Positions 37,038 to 46,297 of a stretch of 64,000 nucleotides of DNA are shown here, piece after piece. Location of the stretch: positions 18,864 through 82,863 of the forward strand of contig NZ_JACHCI010000025.1 of the NCBI RefSeq assembly GCF_014200675.1, read 5' to 3'. The notes beneath the pieces are model-generated. The model saw only the letters and a list, made by a program, of their open reading frames with translations. It did no database searches and was not told the DNA's origin. The position numbers and the translations under genes are program-made. The DNA comes from Janthinobacterium saanense (lineage in GTDB: Bacteria > Pseudomonadota > Gammaproteobacteria > Burkholderiales > Burkholderiaceae_D). Positions within the stretch are counted from its first letter, which is position 1. Every line of letters starts with the position of its first letter.

Positions 37038-37130
37038 AACACTACATTTAGTAGGTTGCAAGCAAAAGTGCCAAAATTTGCGGGGTTTAGACTTCGGTTT
37101 TCGCCGCCAAACACTACATCTAGTGGGTTG
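37037..37130. repeat. Two palindromic direct repeats
   Basis: AAACACTACATTTAGTAGGTTG (37037-37058) recurs as AAACACTACATCTAGTGGGTTG (37109-37130) with two mismatches, 72 bp apart. Each has an ACTA-N4-TAGT dyad. The spacing is near seven helical turns. They lie just before the metallopeptidase gene and may be operator sites (NrdR-box-like) or packaging-related sites. Confidence 0.55.
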
Positions 37131-37132
37131 TG

Positions 37133-37774
37133 ATGAAAAAAAGCCGAAACTCTGCAGCTGCCGAGCTGGCGCGGCCAATGCCGCCGCCCGAGTTCGCCGA
37201 CCCGCTGAGCAACCGCTACATGCCCGCGCCCGAAGTGCTCAAATGGGCGCGGCGCGAAATCCTCGCCGAAGGCGGCGCGCTCTACAACGAAGACCACGCC
37301 CACCTGGAATATGCCGACGTGCAATTCCTGTGGGCACCTCACGGATTCAACAAGCAGGGCCGCACCGTGCTGGGTCAGTGCGAGGAAATGACCTTTCGCT
37401 GTGGTCCGTGGCAGAAGGGCCGCCAGCAACAGCAGATGGCCGACTGGTTCGGCGCAGTACCGGACTTCCTCATCACCCTCGACGCATCGTATTGTTTGAC
37501 CTGCAACGACGCCGAGTTCTGCGCGCTGGTCGAGCACGAGCTTTATCACATCGCCCAGGAGCTTGATGACTTCGGCTCGCCGGCATTCAACAAGTACGGG
37601 CTGCCGAAGCTTTGCATGCGCTCGCACGATGTGGAAGAGTTCATCGGCGTCGTCCGCCGTTACGGCGCCAGCCAGGACGTGCAACGCATGATCGACGCAG
37701 CAAAGACCGCGCCAGAAGTGGCGAAAATCAACATCGCGAGGGCTTGCGGAACCTGTTTGCTGAAAGCTGCATAA
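37133..37774 (+). CDS. Putative phage metallopeptidase
   Basis: The 213-residue protein contains the zincin motif HELYH in CALVEHELYHIAQELDDFGS and matches the phage metallopeptidase family (YADVQFLWAPHGFNKQGRTV, PDFLITLDASY). Its substrate is unknown; in related phages it precedes the terminase genes. I chose ATG 37133; an adjacent GTG at 37130 is possible. Confidence 0.82.
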   Translation: MKKSRNSAAAELARPMPPPEFADPLSNRYMPAPEVLKWARREILAEGGALYNEDHAHLEYADVQFLWAPHGFNKQGRTVLGQCEEMTFRCGPWQKGRQQQQMADWFGAVPDFLITLDASYCLTCNDAEFCALVEHELYHIAQELDDFGSPAFNKYGLPKLCMRSHDVEEFIGVVRRYGASQDVQRMIDAAKTAPEVAKINIARACGTCLLKAA

Positions 37775-37805
37775 GGTTGACCGGCCATTTACCGGAAGGC
37801 AACTC

Positions 37806-38282
37806 ATGGCAGCACTTAAAGACGAGGTCAAGCTGTTCATCGTCAAGGCGCTGGCATGTTTCGACACGCCGACGCAGGTTTCCATTGCAGTAAAGGAAGA
37901 GTTTGGCCTTGACGTGCCGCGCCAGCAGATCGCTACATACGATCCTGAAAAGCACGTCGGCCGCAGCCTAAGCGTGAAATGGAAGACGCTTTTCCATGAC
38001 ACGCGAAAGAAGTTCCGCGATGACGTGGCTGAGATTCCTATCGCCAGTAAGGCTTTTCGTCTTCGTGCGTTGGCCAGGATGGCGCAGCAAGCCGAGGGCA
38101 TGCGCAACATCGCTCTGGCCGTATCGGTCATCGAGCAGGCCGCCAAGGAAGTCGGCGACGTCTACGTGAATCGACGCCTCGATGCTCCAAAAGCACCAGG
38201 CGATACCGGCGAAGGCATGCCGGCAGCCCCTGAATACATACTGAAGCCCGATGAAGACCTCCCCGACAGCCCGATTCTCTGA
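37806..38282 (+). CDS. terS: Terminase small subunit (DUF2280 type)
   Basis: The 158-residue protein has an N-terminal HTH-like region (VKLFIVKALACFDTPTQVSI, AVKEEFGLDVPRQQIATYDP) and a helical middle (RLRALARMAQQAEGMRNIAL), as in the DUF2280 family that acts as small terminase. It recognises phage DNA for packaging. It overlaps the large-subunit gene by 32 bp. Confidence 0.85.
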   Translation: MAALKDEVKLFIVKALACFDTPTQVSIAVKEEFGLDVPRQQIATYDPEKHVGRSLSVKWKTLFHDTRKKFRDDVAEIPIASKAFRLRALARMAQQAEGMRNIALAVSVIEQAAKEVGDVYVNRRLDAPKAPGDTGEGMPAAPEYILKPDEDLPDSPIL

Positions 38283-39576
38283 AGGGCCGGTCGCGCTAAC
38301 GCCGAAGCAGGCGAACATTTACGTGTGGGGTTGGCAGAAAAAGGCCCGCTTTCGTGACGCCGTGTGCGGCCGGCGCTTCGGCAAGACGTTCCTGGGCAAG
38401 GCCGAGATTCGGCGTGCCGCTCGCTTGGCTGCGGAGTGGGGCGTCAGTATCGAGGACGAGATTTGGTACTGCGCGCCGACGTTCAAGCAGGCGAAGCGGG
38501 TTTTCTGGAAGCGCCTCAAGCAAGCAATTCCGCCGAGCTGGCGTGCCGGGAAGCCGAACGAGACGGAATGCTCGATCACCACCAAGGCTGGCCACGTCCT
38601 CCGCATCGTCGGCCTGGACGCCTACGACAACTTGCGCGGTTCGGGCCTCTTCTTTGCCCTGGTCGACGAATGGGCAGACTGCGTGTACGCCGCCTGGGAA
38701 GAGGTGCTGCGGCCGATGCTGTCGACCTGCCGCTTCGTCATCAATGGCGAGGAGCGTGTCGGCGGCCACGCGCTGCGCATCGGCACGCCGAAAGGCTTCA
38801 ACCACTGCTATGACAGCTACCTCGATGGCCAAGGGCGTGAGCCTGATCACAAGAGCTGGCTCTATACGTCGGTCGATGGCGGCAACGTCCCGGCCGAAGA
38901 GATCGAAGCAGCACGGCGCAAGATGGATCCGCGCACGTTCCGCCAAGAGTACCTGGCCAGCTTCGAGAACTACCAGGGCGTTATCTATTACTGCTTCGAT
39001 CGGCGTCGCAACAATACCGACGACACGGTCAAGCCAGGCGATGCGCTGCATATCGGCATGGACTTCAACGTCGGCAAGGGCGCAGCGGTGGTTTTCGTGA
39101 TTCGTGACGACCTGCCGCGCGCTGTCGATGAATTCATGGAGGTGTTCGACACGCCAGCCATGATCGAGAAGATTAAGGCGCGTTACAAGCAGGTCGGCCA
39201 GCAGCACCTAATAACGATTTATCCGGACGCATCCGGCCAGAACCGGAAGAGCAGTGGCGCCAGCGAGTCGGATCTGTCGTTGCTGCGCGCCGCTGGCTTC
39301 ACTGTGGTGGTCGACCATAGTAACCCGGCTGTGAAAGACCGCATCAACAGCGTGAACGCCATGCTGTGCAACACCTACGACCAGCGCCGCATGCTGGTCA
39401 ATGCCACCAAGTGCCCGAAATACACGCTCAGCCTGGAGCGTCAGATTTATGACGACAAGGGCGAGCCGGACAAGAAGGGCGGCTTTGACCATGCCAATGA
39501 TGCCGGCGGCTACTTCATCACCAAGCGCTGGCCAATCACGAAGAAGAGCGCCACGGTATCGCCGCTGCGCATGTAA
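38251..39576 (+). CDS. terL: Terminase large subunit
   Basis: The packaging ATPase/nuclease has 441 residues. Walker A is CGRRFGKT (39-46), Walker B ALVDEWAD (136-143) and the coupling motif IGTPKG. The RNase-H-like nuclease carries acidic residues in MDFNVGKG (about 268), YPDASG (about 330) and a late HANDAGGYF. Length and motif order are standard. It starts within the small-subunit gene. Confidence 0.95.
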   Translation: MKTSPTARFSEGPVALTPKQANIYVWGWQKKARFRDAVCGRRFGKTFLGKAEIRRAARLAAEWGVSIEDEIWYCAPTFKQAKRVFWKRLKQAIPPSWRAGKPNETECSITTKAGHVLRIVGLDAYDNLRGSGLFFALVDEWADCVYAAWEEVLRPMLSTCRFVINGEERVGGHALRIGTPKGFNHCYDSYLDGQGREPDHKSWLYTSVDGGNVPAEEIEAARRKMDPRTFRQEYLASFENYQGVIYYCFDRRRNNTDDTVKPGDALHIGMDFNVGKGAAVVFVIRDDLPRAVDEFMEVFDTPAMIEKIKARYKQVGQQHLITIYPDASGQNRKSSGASESDLSLLRAAGFTVVVDHSNPAVKDRINSVNAMLCNTYDQRRMLVNATKCPKYTLSLERQIYDDKGEPDKKGGFDHANDAGGYFITKRWPITKKSATVSPLRM

Positions 39577-39590
39577 CAACAAGGATTTCC

Positions 39591-40964
39591 ATGACCGATG
39601 TACGCACACAATCAGCCGAAGCCAAAAAGCTGAACGAGGATTGCGCGCTGATTTCCGCGCTGCTGGGCGGGACCAAGGCTATGCGGGCGGCTGGCAAGAT
39701 GTATTTGCCCCAATGGCCGGGTGAGGCGGATGACAGCTACAAGATGCGCCTGTCCGTGGCCACCTTGTTCCCCGCTTACGCCCGCACCATCGATGTGCTG
39801 TCGGCGAAGCCATTTAGCAAGCCAGTGACGCTGGGCGAGGATGTGCCAGAGCAGCTCAAACCATGGCTGCAGGATGTTGATCTGTCGGGCCGCAACCTGC
39901 ATAGCTTTCTGTCCGAGGTCGCCCAGGAGGCGCTGGGCTATGGCTTTTCCGGCATCTTGGTTGACTATCCACCGACGGTCGATGAAGAGGGCCGGGCACT
40001 TTACCCCACCAAGGCGGCCGAGTTGACTGCCGGCGTACGGCCGTACTTTGTGCAGGTTCATCCGCAAAACATCCTGGGATGGCTGCCAAAGAACGCCACG
40101 AGCGCCGAAGGGCTGACGCAGTTGCGCCTGCTTGAGAGCGTGTCGGTTCCAGATGGTGATTTTGACACCATCGAAATCGAGCAGGTGCGCGTCCTCGGGC
40201 GCGGCACTTGGCAGGTTTGGCGCCAAGTCGGGACGAACGACAAGAAGGTGTGGCAACTTCATGCTCATGGCCGCACCAGCATGGAAACCATTCCCTTCGC
40301 GCCGGTCTACGGCAAGCGCCTGGGTTACATGCAAGCCACGCCTCCCTTGCTTGAGCTCGCATATAACAACGTCGAGCACTGGCAGAGCAACAGCGATCAG
40401 CAGAACATCCTGCATATTGCACGAGTTCCGATCCTGTTTGCCAAAATGCTGGGCGAAGGAAATACCATTACCGTGGGCACAGGCAGCGCCGTCAAGTCCG
40501 AAAGTCCTGACGGTGACCTGAAATTCGTGGAGCACGGCGGCAAGGCGATCGATGCCGGCCGCCTGTCCATCCTTGACCTGGAAGACCGCATGCGGCAGGC
40601 CGGCGCCGAATTGCTGGTCATCAAGCCTGGCAACGTGACCGAATCGCAGACCCTGGCCGACAACGAGCAGGGCGCTTGTGCGCTGCAGAAGATCGCAAGC
40701 AACATCGAGGATTCGGCCGACATGGCGCTGCAGTTCATGGCGCAATGGGTCCATGAGAGCGAAGGCGGCCACGTCACGCTGTTCAAGGACTTCGGCGCCG
40801 CCTCGCTCGCCGAAGCAAGTGCGGAACTGCTGTTCAAGAGCGCCGCCAGCGGCAAAATCTCTGGCGAAACCTACTTTAACGAGTTGAAAAGACGGGGGAT
40901 GATCTCCCCTGATCTGGACTGGGAAACGGAGCAAGAGCGCATTCTCTCTTCGGTGGGCGTGTAA
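39591..40964 (+). CDS. Portal protein (DUF4055 type)
   Basis: The dodecameric portal is the DNA gate of the head. The 457-residue protein matches the DUF4055 portal family: YLPQWPGEADDSYKMRLSVA, LFPAYARTIDVLSAKPFSKP, HPQNILGW, VYGKRLGYMQATPPLLELAY, HWQSNSDQQNILHIARVPIL. It lies between terL and the head morphogenesis gene, as expected. Confidence 0.9.
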   Translation: MTDVRTQSAEAKKLNEDCALISALLGGTKAMRAAGKMYLPQWPGEADDSYKMRLSVATLFPAYARTIDVLSAKPFSKPVTLGEDVPEQLKPWLQDVDLSGRNLHSFLSEVAQEALGYGFSGILVDYPPTVDEEGRALYPTKAAELTAGVRPYFVQVHPQNILGWLPKNATSAEGLTQLRLLESVSVPDGDFDTIEIEQVRVLGRGTWQVWRQVGTNDKKVWQLHAHGRTSMETIPFAPVYGKRLGYMQATPPLLELAYNNVEHWQSNSDQQNILHIARVPILFAKMLGEGNTITVGTGSAVKSESPDGDLKFVEHGGKAIDAGRLSILDLEDRMRQAGAELLVIKPGNVTESQTLADNEQGACALQKIASNIEDSADMALQFMAQWVHESEGGHVTLFKDFGAASLAEASAELLFKSAASGKISGETYFNELKRRGMISPDLDWETEQERILSSVGV

Positions 40965-42050
40965 ATGGGCGCCGTCGAAGAGTGGATCGCCGAGATGTTC
41001 CTGACGCACTCACTGAACTTGTTGCGTTTCTCGGCCGGGGTGCAGGACAAGATCATTGGCCTGCTGGGCGCCATGTCGAAGGATTTGGCTGCCAAGCTGG
41101 GCGAGGGTGAGATATCGGATTACGGTAAGCAGCGCCTCACCGCGTTGCTGCGCGAATCCAATGCCGTCATTGCCTCGCATTACAGTGGCATGCAGGCCGA
41201 GCTGGCGCGCAACCTGACCGGCCTGACCCACCTTGAGGCCGACTACTCGGCCAAGGTGCTGACACAGGCTTTCAAGATCGAACTGGGCGCCAAGTTGCCG
41301 CCAGCGACATACCTGGAGAAGCTGGCCGGCGATACGCTGATCAAGGGCGCCTCGTCGGCCGACTGGTGGAAGCGCCAGACGCAGGCCACACAGTTCCGGT
41401 TCGCCGACCAGGTGCGGCTCGGCGCGGCGCAGGGTGAGACGACCTCGCAGATCGTCGCGCGGGTCGTTGGCAAGAGCGCCAAGGCTGCCGGCGAGGATGT
41501 TGAGGCCATGCCCGGCATTCTGAAAACGTCCGAGGCAAACGCCCGCGCGCTGGTGCATAGCTCGGTCCAGGCTGTCGCCAATGCGGCACGCTTGGCCAGC
41601 TTTCAGGAGAATTCCGACCTGATCGAGTGCCTGGTCTGGCTCTCCACGCTGGATTCGAATACTTGCTTGCTGTGCGCCTCGCGTGATCTGATGGAATACT
41701 CGCTGCACGATCAGGAGCCGATCAATCACACGCTCGAATGGGCTGGCGGGCCCGGCGCCATTCACTTCAGCTGCCGCTGCGTGATCACGACGCGGGCCAA
41801 GACCTTCGCCGAGCTGGGCATCGAGCTGGACGAGCCCGCCGCCGGCACGCGGCCCAGTGATGGTGGTGCGGTCAGCGCAAAGATGAACTTCAAGGACTTC
41901 CTTGCCAGCAAGGACAAGGCCTGGCGGGCTGAATACCTGGGCCCAGGCCGTGCTGAGATGTACGAGGCAGGCAAGATCACGCTGAACGACCTGATGAATC
42001 TCAAGGGCCGCAAGCTGACGCTGGAGCAGTTGCGCGAGAAGTATAAGTAG
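40965..42050 (+). CDS. Minor head morphogenesis protein (Mu F-like)
   Basis: The 361-residue protein has the SPP1 gp7/Mu F domain in its C-terminal half (ARALVHSSVQAVANAARLAS, CLVWLSTLDSNTCLLCASRD, HFSCRCVITTRAKTF). The Cys pattern CLLC...CRC is typical. It is probably injected or head-bound. It starts directly after the portal stop, and a terminator follows. Confidence 0.88.
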   Translation: MGAVEEWIAEMFLTHSLNLLRFSAGVQDKIIGLLGAMSKDLAAKLGEGEISDYGKQRLTALLRESNAVIASHYSGMQAELARNLTGLTHLEADYSAKVLTQAFKIELGAKLPPATYLEKLAGDTLIKGASSADWWKRQTQATQFRFADQVRLGAAQGETTSQIVARVVGKSAKAAGEDVEAMPGILKTSEANARALVHSSVQAVANAARLASFQENSDLIECLVWLSTLDSNTCLLCASRDLMEYSLHDQEPINHTLEWAGGPGAIHFSCRCVITTRAKTFAELGIELDEPAAGTRPSDGGAVSAKMNFKDFLASKDKAWRAEYLGPGRAEMYEAGKITLNDLMNLKGRKLTLEQLREKYK

Positions 42051-42068
42051 CAGATTTTCACCATTTTG

Positions 42069-42098
42069 AGCCGCCCGGGCAACCTGGCGGCTTTTTTA
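42069..42098 (+). terminator. Hairpin between head morphogenesis and scaffold genes
   Basis: AGCCGCC and GGCGGCT pair around a 10-nt loop, followed by T6. It may reduce read-through between the portal block and the capsid block or protect transcripts. Confidence 0.7.
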
Positions 42099-42172
42099 TT
42101 GCCGCAAGCGGATGCGACGCGGCGCACGGCCAGAAGGCCATTCACACGGGCGGATGCCCAGAAAGCCACCAA

Positions 42173-42958
42173 ATGAAACTCAAACTCGATGCAAATGGCA
42201 ATGTCGTTGTCCAGGATGGCAAGCCAGTCTACGTACATGATGATGGGAAGGAAGTCCCGTTTGATGCGGCTGCTGCCGTGCAGAAGATCCAAGGTTTGAA
42301 CGGCGAGGCTAAGTCTCACCGCGAAGCCAAGGAGACTGCCGAAGCAAAGCTGCAAGCGTTCGCTGGCATTGACGACCCCGCCGCTGCAGTGAAGGCGATC
42401 GAGCTGATGAAGAACGTCGATGAAGGCAAGTTGCTCACGGCCGGCAAGGTTGAAGAAATCAAGGTGCAAGCGCAAAAGGCGGCCGAAGGGCAGGTTGCTG
42501 CAGCCAACAAGGCCCATGCCGATGAGCTTGCCCGCACCAAGACCGAGCTGGAGGCCATCACCGGCAGCCTGTATTCGGAAATGATCGGCGGTAGCTTCAA
42601 TCGCTCGAAACTCATCACCGACAAGTTTGCCATTCCGGTTGATCTGGTACAGGCGCGCTTCGGCCAGGCCTTCAAGGTCGAGGCAGGCAAGATCGTGGCT
42701 TACGACGGCGCAGGCAACAAGATTTTCTCGCGCACGCGCCCAGGCGATCTGGCTGACTTTGACGAAGCGCTCGAAACCTTGGTGGATCAGTATCCCTACA
42801 AGGATCAGATCCTTAAAGGCTCGGGCGCATCTGGCGGTGGCGCGCAACAACTAAATGGCGGCGGTGGTAGCCAAAAACAAACGGGCAATCTCGGTGGGAC
42901 GCGTGAAGAGCGTGCCGCTGCTTTTGCTGCTCAATATCCCGAATTAGCGAAAGGCTAA
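42173..42958 (+). CDS. Head scaffold protein
   Basis: The 261-residue protein has an N-terminal beta part (LKLDANGNVVVQDGKPVYVH), a long Ala/Lys/Glu coiled coil (about residues 40-130), then FGQAFKVEAGKIVAYDGAGN and a Gly/Gln-rich tail ending EERAAAFAAQYPELAKG. This build and the position before the capsid gene are typical for scaffolding proteins. Confidence 0.82.
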   Translation: MKLKLDANGNVVVQDGKPVYVHDDGKEVPFDAAAAVQKIQGLNGEAKSHREAKETAEAKLQAFAGIDDPAAAVKAIELMKNVDEGKLLTAGKVEEIKVQAQKAAEGQVAAANKAHADELARTKTELEAITGSLYSEMIGGSFNRSKLITDKFAIPVDLVQARFGQAFKVEAGKIVAYDGAGNKIFSRTRPGDLADFDEALETLVDQYPYKDQILKGSGASGGGAQQLNGGGGSQKQTGNLGGTREERAAAFAAQYPELAKG

Positions 42959-42961
42959 AAA

Positions 42962-43954
42962 ATGTCTCTCTCCCAAATGCAAGTGTTCAACAAGTACATC
43001 ATGCCTGCGACCATCGAAACGCTGGCGCAGATGGTGGCTAAGTTCAACGCAGCCAGTAATGGCGCCATCCGCCTCACGACCGAAGGTTTTGAAGGTGACT
43101 TCCTGCAGGAATCGTTCTTTGCGGCCATTCATTCCGCTCAGCGCCGCGTCAATCGCTACGGCGCCAACGGAGCTGCTACCTCCACCGACCTGACCCAATT
43201 GAAGCACAGTTCGGTGAAGATTGCCGGCGGCTTCGGGCCGATCCGCTTCGAGCCAGCACAAATGACCTGGCTCGAAAAACCAACTGCCGAAGGTATCGAG
43301 GTTGCCTCGCGCAATTTCGCTGAAGCGATGATGGCGGATCAGCTGAATACCGCTATCGCCGCTCTGGTCGCGGCCATCAGCAACAACGCGAACACAGTCA
43401 ACGACGTGAGCGGGACCCGGGGCTTGGACTACATCGCCATGAACGAAGCTCACGGCAAGTTCGGCGATCACAGCGGTAATTTGGTAGCGCAGATCATGAA
43501 CGGCGCGACATACCACAAGCTGATCGGTGCCAACCTGGCCAATGAAAAACAGCTTTTCCAGGCCCTAAACGTTCGCGTTGTCGATATCCTCGGCAAGCCT
43601 GTGGTTGTCACCGATGCGCCAGCACTGTATTCGGCCGCAGTCGGCCCAGCGCCTGGCCCAGCGGCGCCGGCCAAGCTGCGCGTGCTGTCCTTGGCCGAAG
43701 GTGCTGCGACCGTTACCGATGGCTCCGACATCATCAGCAACATTGAAACGACCAACGGTAACGAGCGCATCGAAACGACGATGCAGGTTGACTACACCTT
43801 CGGCCTGGGCTTGAAGGGCTACACCTGGGACGAAGCGTCGGGCGGCAAGTCGCCATCCGATGCCGCCTTGGGCACCGGCTCGAACTGGGACAAGGTTGCC
43901 ACCAGCGACAAGCACACTGCTGGCGTGATCACCATCGGCGACGCGAGCAAGTAA
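42962..43954 (+). CDS. Major capsid protein
   Basis: The 330-residue protein begins MSLSQMQVFNKYIMPATIET, continues FNAASNGAIRLTTEGFEGDF and MNEAHGKFGDHSGNLVAQIM, and ends with a Gly/Ser-rich stretch. It matches a phage major capsid family (HK97-like fold expected). It has 3 bp spacing after the scaffold, a GC-rich hairpin after its stop, and the typical scaffold-capsid order. Confidence 0.88.
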   Translation: MSLSQMQVFNKYIMPATIETLAQMVAKFNAASNGAIRLTTEGFEGDFLQESFFAAIHSAQRRVNRYGANGAATSTDLTQLKHSSVKIAGGFGPIRFEPAQMTWLEKPTAEGIEVASRNFAEAMMADQLNTAIAALVAAISNNANTVNDVSGTRGLDYIAMNEAHGKFGDHSGNLVAQIMNGATYHKLIGANLANEKQLFQALNVRVVDILGKPVVVTDAPALYSAAVGPAPGPAAPAKLRVLSLAEGAATVTDGSDIISNIETTNGNERIETTMQVDYTFGLGLKGYTWDEASGGKSPSDAALGTGSNWDKVATSDKHTAGVITIGDASK

Positions 43955-43960
43955 GTAGCA

Positions 43961-43987
43961 GGCCGCGCCCTCAAGTGGGGCGCGGCC
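43961..43987 (+). terminator. GC hairpin after capsid gene
   Basis: GGCCGCGCCC pairs with GGGCGCGGCC around a loop of 7 nt. There is no T-run. It probably stabilises the abundant capsid transcript. Confidence 0.5.
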
Positions 43988-44019
43988 TCCCTCAACAAAC
44001 ACAAGAATCGGGGTTCCAA

Positions 44020-44487
44020 ATGGAAAAAGCACCGGCAAATATCTGGTATCTGCCAGGACCGATGTTCCAATATAGCGAGGACGTCAAGGCGCTTGCGCGC
44101 CAGGCCGGCCTTAAGATCATTGACGCGAACGTAGCCGTTGGTCGCACCAATGCCGCTGAAGACGTCCCGGAAGTCACGATCAAGGCCGAATACCTGGCTC
44201 AAGGCGCGAGCGAAAACGGCGAGCGGGAGGCTGCATTGCGGGCTGCGCACGAGCAGTTGCTGGAGCGCGAGCGCGAACTGGACGAACGCGAGCAGCGCCT
44301 GGTCGAAACGGAGCGGCGCATCGAAGCCTTGGGCGCGGCCAACGAACAGGCCGCCGCCCGTAACGCCGATCAGGCCGCAGCCAACGAAGCCGAGGCCCAG
44401 CGCCTGCGCGACGAAGCTGCCAAGCAGGCCGCCGCCACCCTGGCCAGCGCGCCGAAATCGAAGCCAGGCAAGGCCGACCAAGCCTAA
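44020..44487 (+). CDS. Head-associated coiled-coil protein
   Basis: The 155-residue protein starts at ATG 44020 (MEKAPANIWYLPGPMFQYSE). A short globular N-terminus precedes a Glu/Arg/Ala coiled coil (about residues 65-140) and a Lys/Pro tail. It lies between capsid and connector genes. Possibly a head decoration or assembly protein; not recognised. Confidence 0.65.
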   Translation: MEKAPANIWYLPGPMFQYSEDVKALARQAGLKIIDANVAVGRTNAAEDVPEVTIKAEYLAQGASENGEREAALRAAHEQLLERERELDEREQRLVETERRIEALGAANEQAAARNADQAAANEAEAQRLRDEAAKQAAATLASAPKSKPGKADQA

Positions 44488-44538
44488 GCCACAAGCCCCG
44501 CACGCCGGGGCGTTCATCGATCCATCCCGAAAGTTGCC

Positions 44539-45054
44539 ATGTCAATCATCATCGAAACCGGCGAAGGCCTGGCCGACGCCGAATCCTACGCCAGTGTTGC
44601 TTCGGCAGATGCGCGCTGCGCCAGCCTGGGCCTGACCGCCTGGGCGGCGCTGGCCGAGGCCGACAAGGAAATCGCGCTGCGCAAGGCGGTGATCTTCATG
44701 GCAACGTACCGGGTGCGCTGGGCCGGCCGGCGCATGAATCAGCAGCAGGCGCTGGACTGGCCACGCTATGGTGTCAAGGCCGATGGCTTTCCGGTACCAA
44801 GCGATGCTGTACCGGTCGATGTAGTCAATGCCTGCATCGACCTGGCGGCGCGCGCTGGCCGTGGCGAGGATCTGCTGCCGGACCTCGACACGGGCTCGAA
44901 CGTCATCAAGAAAGACAAGACGGGGCCGCTGGAAACGGAGTATTTCCAGAACACGACCGATGCGCGTGAGCGCTTCGTGGCCGTCGATTCGTTGCTGGCG
45001 CCATACTTTGGCCTGTCTGGCGGCGGCAACTCAATTAAATTGGTGCGCGGATGA
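44539..45054 (+). CDS. Head-tail connector (DnaT-like fold family)
   Basis: The 171-residue protein matches a family annotated as DnaT-like or head-tail adaptor: ETGEGLADAESYASVASADA, WPRYGVKADGFPVPSDAVPV, GPLETEYF, DSLLAPYFG. It follows the capsid genes, so a gp6-like connector that closes the head is the likely role. Confidence 0.8.
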   Translation: MSIIIETGEGLADAESYASVASADARCASLGLTAWAALAEADKEIALRKAVIFMATYRVRWAGRRMNQQQALDWPRYGVKADGFPVPSDAVPVDVVNACIDLAARAGRGEDLLPDLDTGSNVIKKDKTGPLETEYFQNTTDARERFVAVDSLLAPYFGLSGGGNSIKLVRG

Positions 45055-45422
45055 GTACATTCCCGGTGGTGCAAATCGAGGGCTGCGCTGCCCACGAGAA
45101 TACGTACAGCCATAACGGCAAGGTGTGGACGGTCACAAACCTCATCGCTCGCTCCAAGGATCTGGTGCCGTTTGACCTCCCACTGGCGGCCATCTATCTC
45201 GGCACCGAAGTCTGGACGCCAGAAGGCTCGCCGTTCGGCATGGCGCACCACATGCGGCGCGCGCTGGACGTTGACACCCGTTATCCGGTGATTTTGAGCG
45301 AAGATGGATTCATCATGGATGGCTGGCACCGCGTGCTGCGCGCACTGATAGACGGCAAGCCAACGATCAAAGCCGTCCGGTTCTCGAAGACGCCAGCCCA
45401 CGATTATTTGAAGGCGGAGTAA
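45051..45422 (+). CDS. ParB/sulfiredoxin-like small protein within the connector block
   Basis: The 123-residue protein has the ParB-N/sulfiredoxin pattern near its end: YPVILSEDGFIMDGWHRVLR, ALIDGKPTIKAVRF. The GWHR element is the substrate loop of that fold. It overlaps the connector gene by 4 bp. No structural role is obvious; it may be an enzyme (nuclease or nucleotide-binding) placed in the late operon. Confidence 0.65.
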   Translation: MSTFPVVQIEGCAAHENTYSHNGKVWTVTNLIARSKDLVPFDLPLAAIYLGTEVWTPEGSPFGMAHHMRRALDVDTRYPVILSEDGFIMDGWHRVLRALIDGKPTIKAVRFSKTPAHDYLKAE

Positions 45423-45425
45423 TAC

Positions 45426-45800
45426 ATGACCGATTACACCAAAACCGCCGCGCGCGCCGACGCCTCGCTGCGCCGCAAGGGTGGCATCGTCGTGCTGCGC
45501 CAGATCGTGGCGGGCGAATACGATCCTGATTTGGGCACTGCACCTACAACGACGACCGAATACGAAGGCACGGGCGTCAAGATCGGCTACAGCGCCGAGG
45601 ATATCGACGGCACACTGATCCAGTCGGGCGACCAGAAATTGCTGCTGTCGCCGCTGCAGCGCAATGGCGCGCCAATGCTGACGCCGACCACGGCCGACCT
45701 GGTGCTGATCGGTGGTGCCAGTTTCACCATCGTGGCGGTCGATAAGACCGAGCCAGTCGACGTGGCTGTGCTGTTCACGCTGCAACTCAGGGGGCTTTGA
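45426..45800 (+). CDS. Head-tail joining protein
   Basis: The 124-residue protein is beta-rich (GGIVVLRQIVAGEYDPDLGT, VKIGYSAEDIDGTLIQSGDQ, KLLLSPLQ) with the layout of neck or head-closure proteins. Its position between the connector and the tail-completion gene supports this. The start lies 3 bp after the previous stop. Confidence 0.75.
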   Translation: MTDYTKTAARADASLRRKGGIVVLRQIVAGEYDPDLGTAPTTTTEYEGTGVKIGYSAEDIDGTLIQSGDQKLLLSPLQRNGAPMLTPTTADLVLIGGASFTIVAVDKTEPVDVAVLFTLQLRGL

Positions 45801-46297
45801 TGGCCAAGGGTTCATTTTCCATGCAGATTGGCGAGTTTATTGCCAAGACCAAGGCAAATCAGGATCTGGTGGTGCGCGCCATCACGGCAAAGATCGATGC
45901 GGGCCTAGTTTCGCGGTCCCCGGTGGGGGATGCGTCATATTGGCAGCGCCCACCGCCGCCTGGATACGCCGGCGGCCGGTTTCGCGGCAACTGGCAACTC
46001 TCGCTCGGGTCGCCCACCACTGGATCACTGGACCTGACAGACAAGGATGGGAGTGCCACCATTGCCGCACATGGCGCCGTAGTTGGCGCCGCCAAGGCTG
46101 GCGACGTGGTCTATTTCGTCAACAACTTGCCATATGCGAAGCGCATCGAGGAAGGCTGGTCGCGTCAGGCGCCAATCGGCCTGGTTGCGCTGACGATCGT
46201 GGAATTTCAGACGATTGTGGACAACGCGGTCAACGGCGTGCGTGCCGGCACGAGCTCCAGCGACTTCGCTCAAGGCTACTCGACATACAAATTATGA
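45800..46297 (+). CDS. Tail completion protein (HK97 gp10-like)
   Basis: The 165-residue protein has AITAKIDAGLVSRSPVGDAS, GGRFRGNWQLSLGSPTTG and VYFVNNLPYAKRIEEGWSRQ, the NLPYAxxxExG pattern of gp10-like tail-component proteins. The start ATG 45800 overlaps the previous stop. It links neck and tail. Confidence 0.85.
   Translation: MAKGSFSMQIGEFIAKTKANQDLVVRAITAKIDAGLVSRSPVGDASYWQRPPPPGYAGGRFRGNWQLSLGSPTTGSLDLTDKDGSATIAAHGAVVGAAKAGDVVYFVNNLPYAKRIEEGWSRQAPIGLVALTIVEFQTIVDNAVNGVRAGTSSSDFAQGYSTYKL

Noticed and set aside
39612..41009. Long minus-strand frame opposite the portal gene
   Set aside because: Antisense shadow of a recognised structural gene; no ribosome site or domain.
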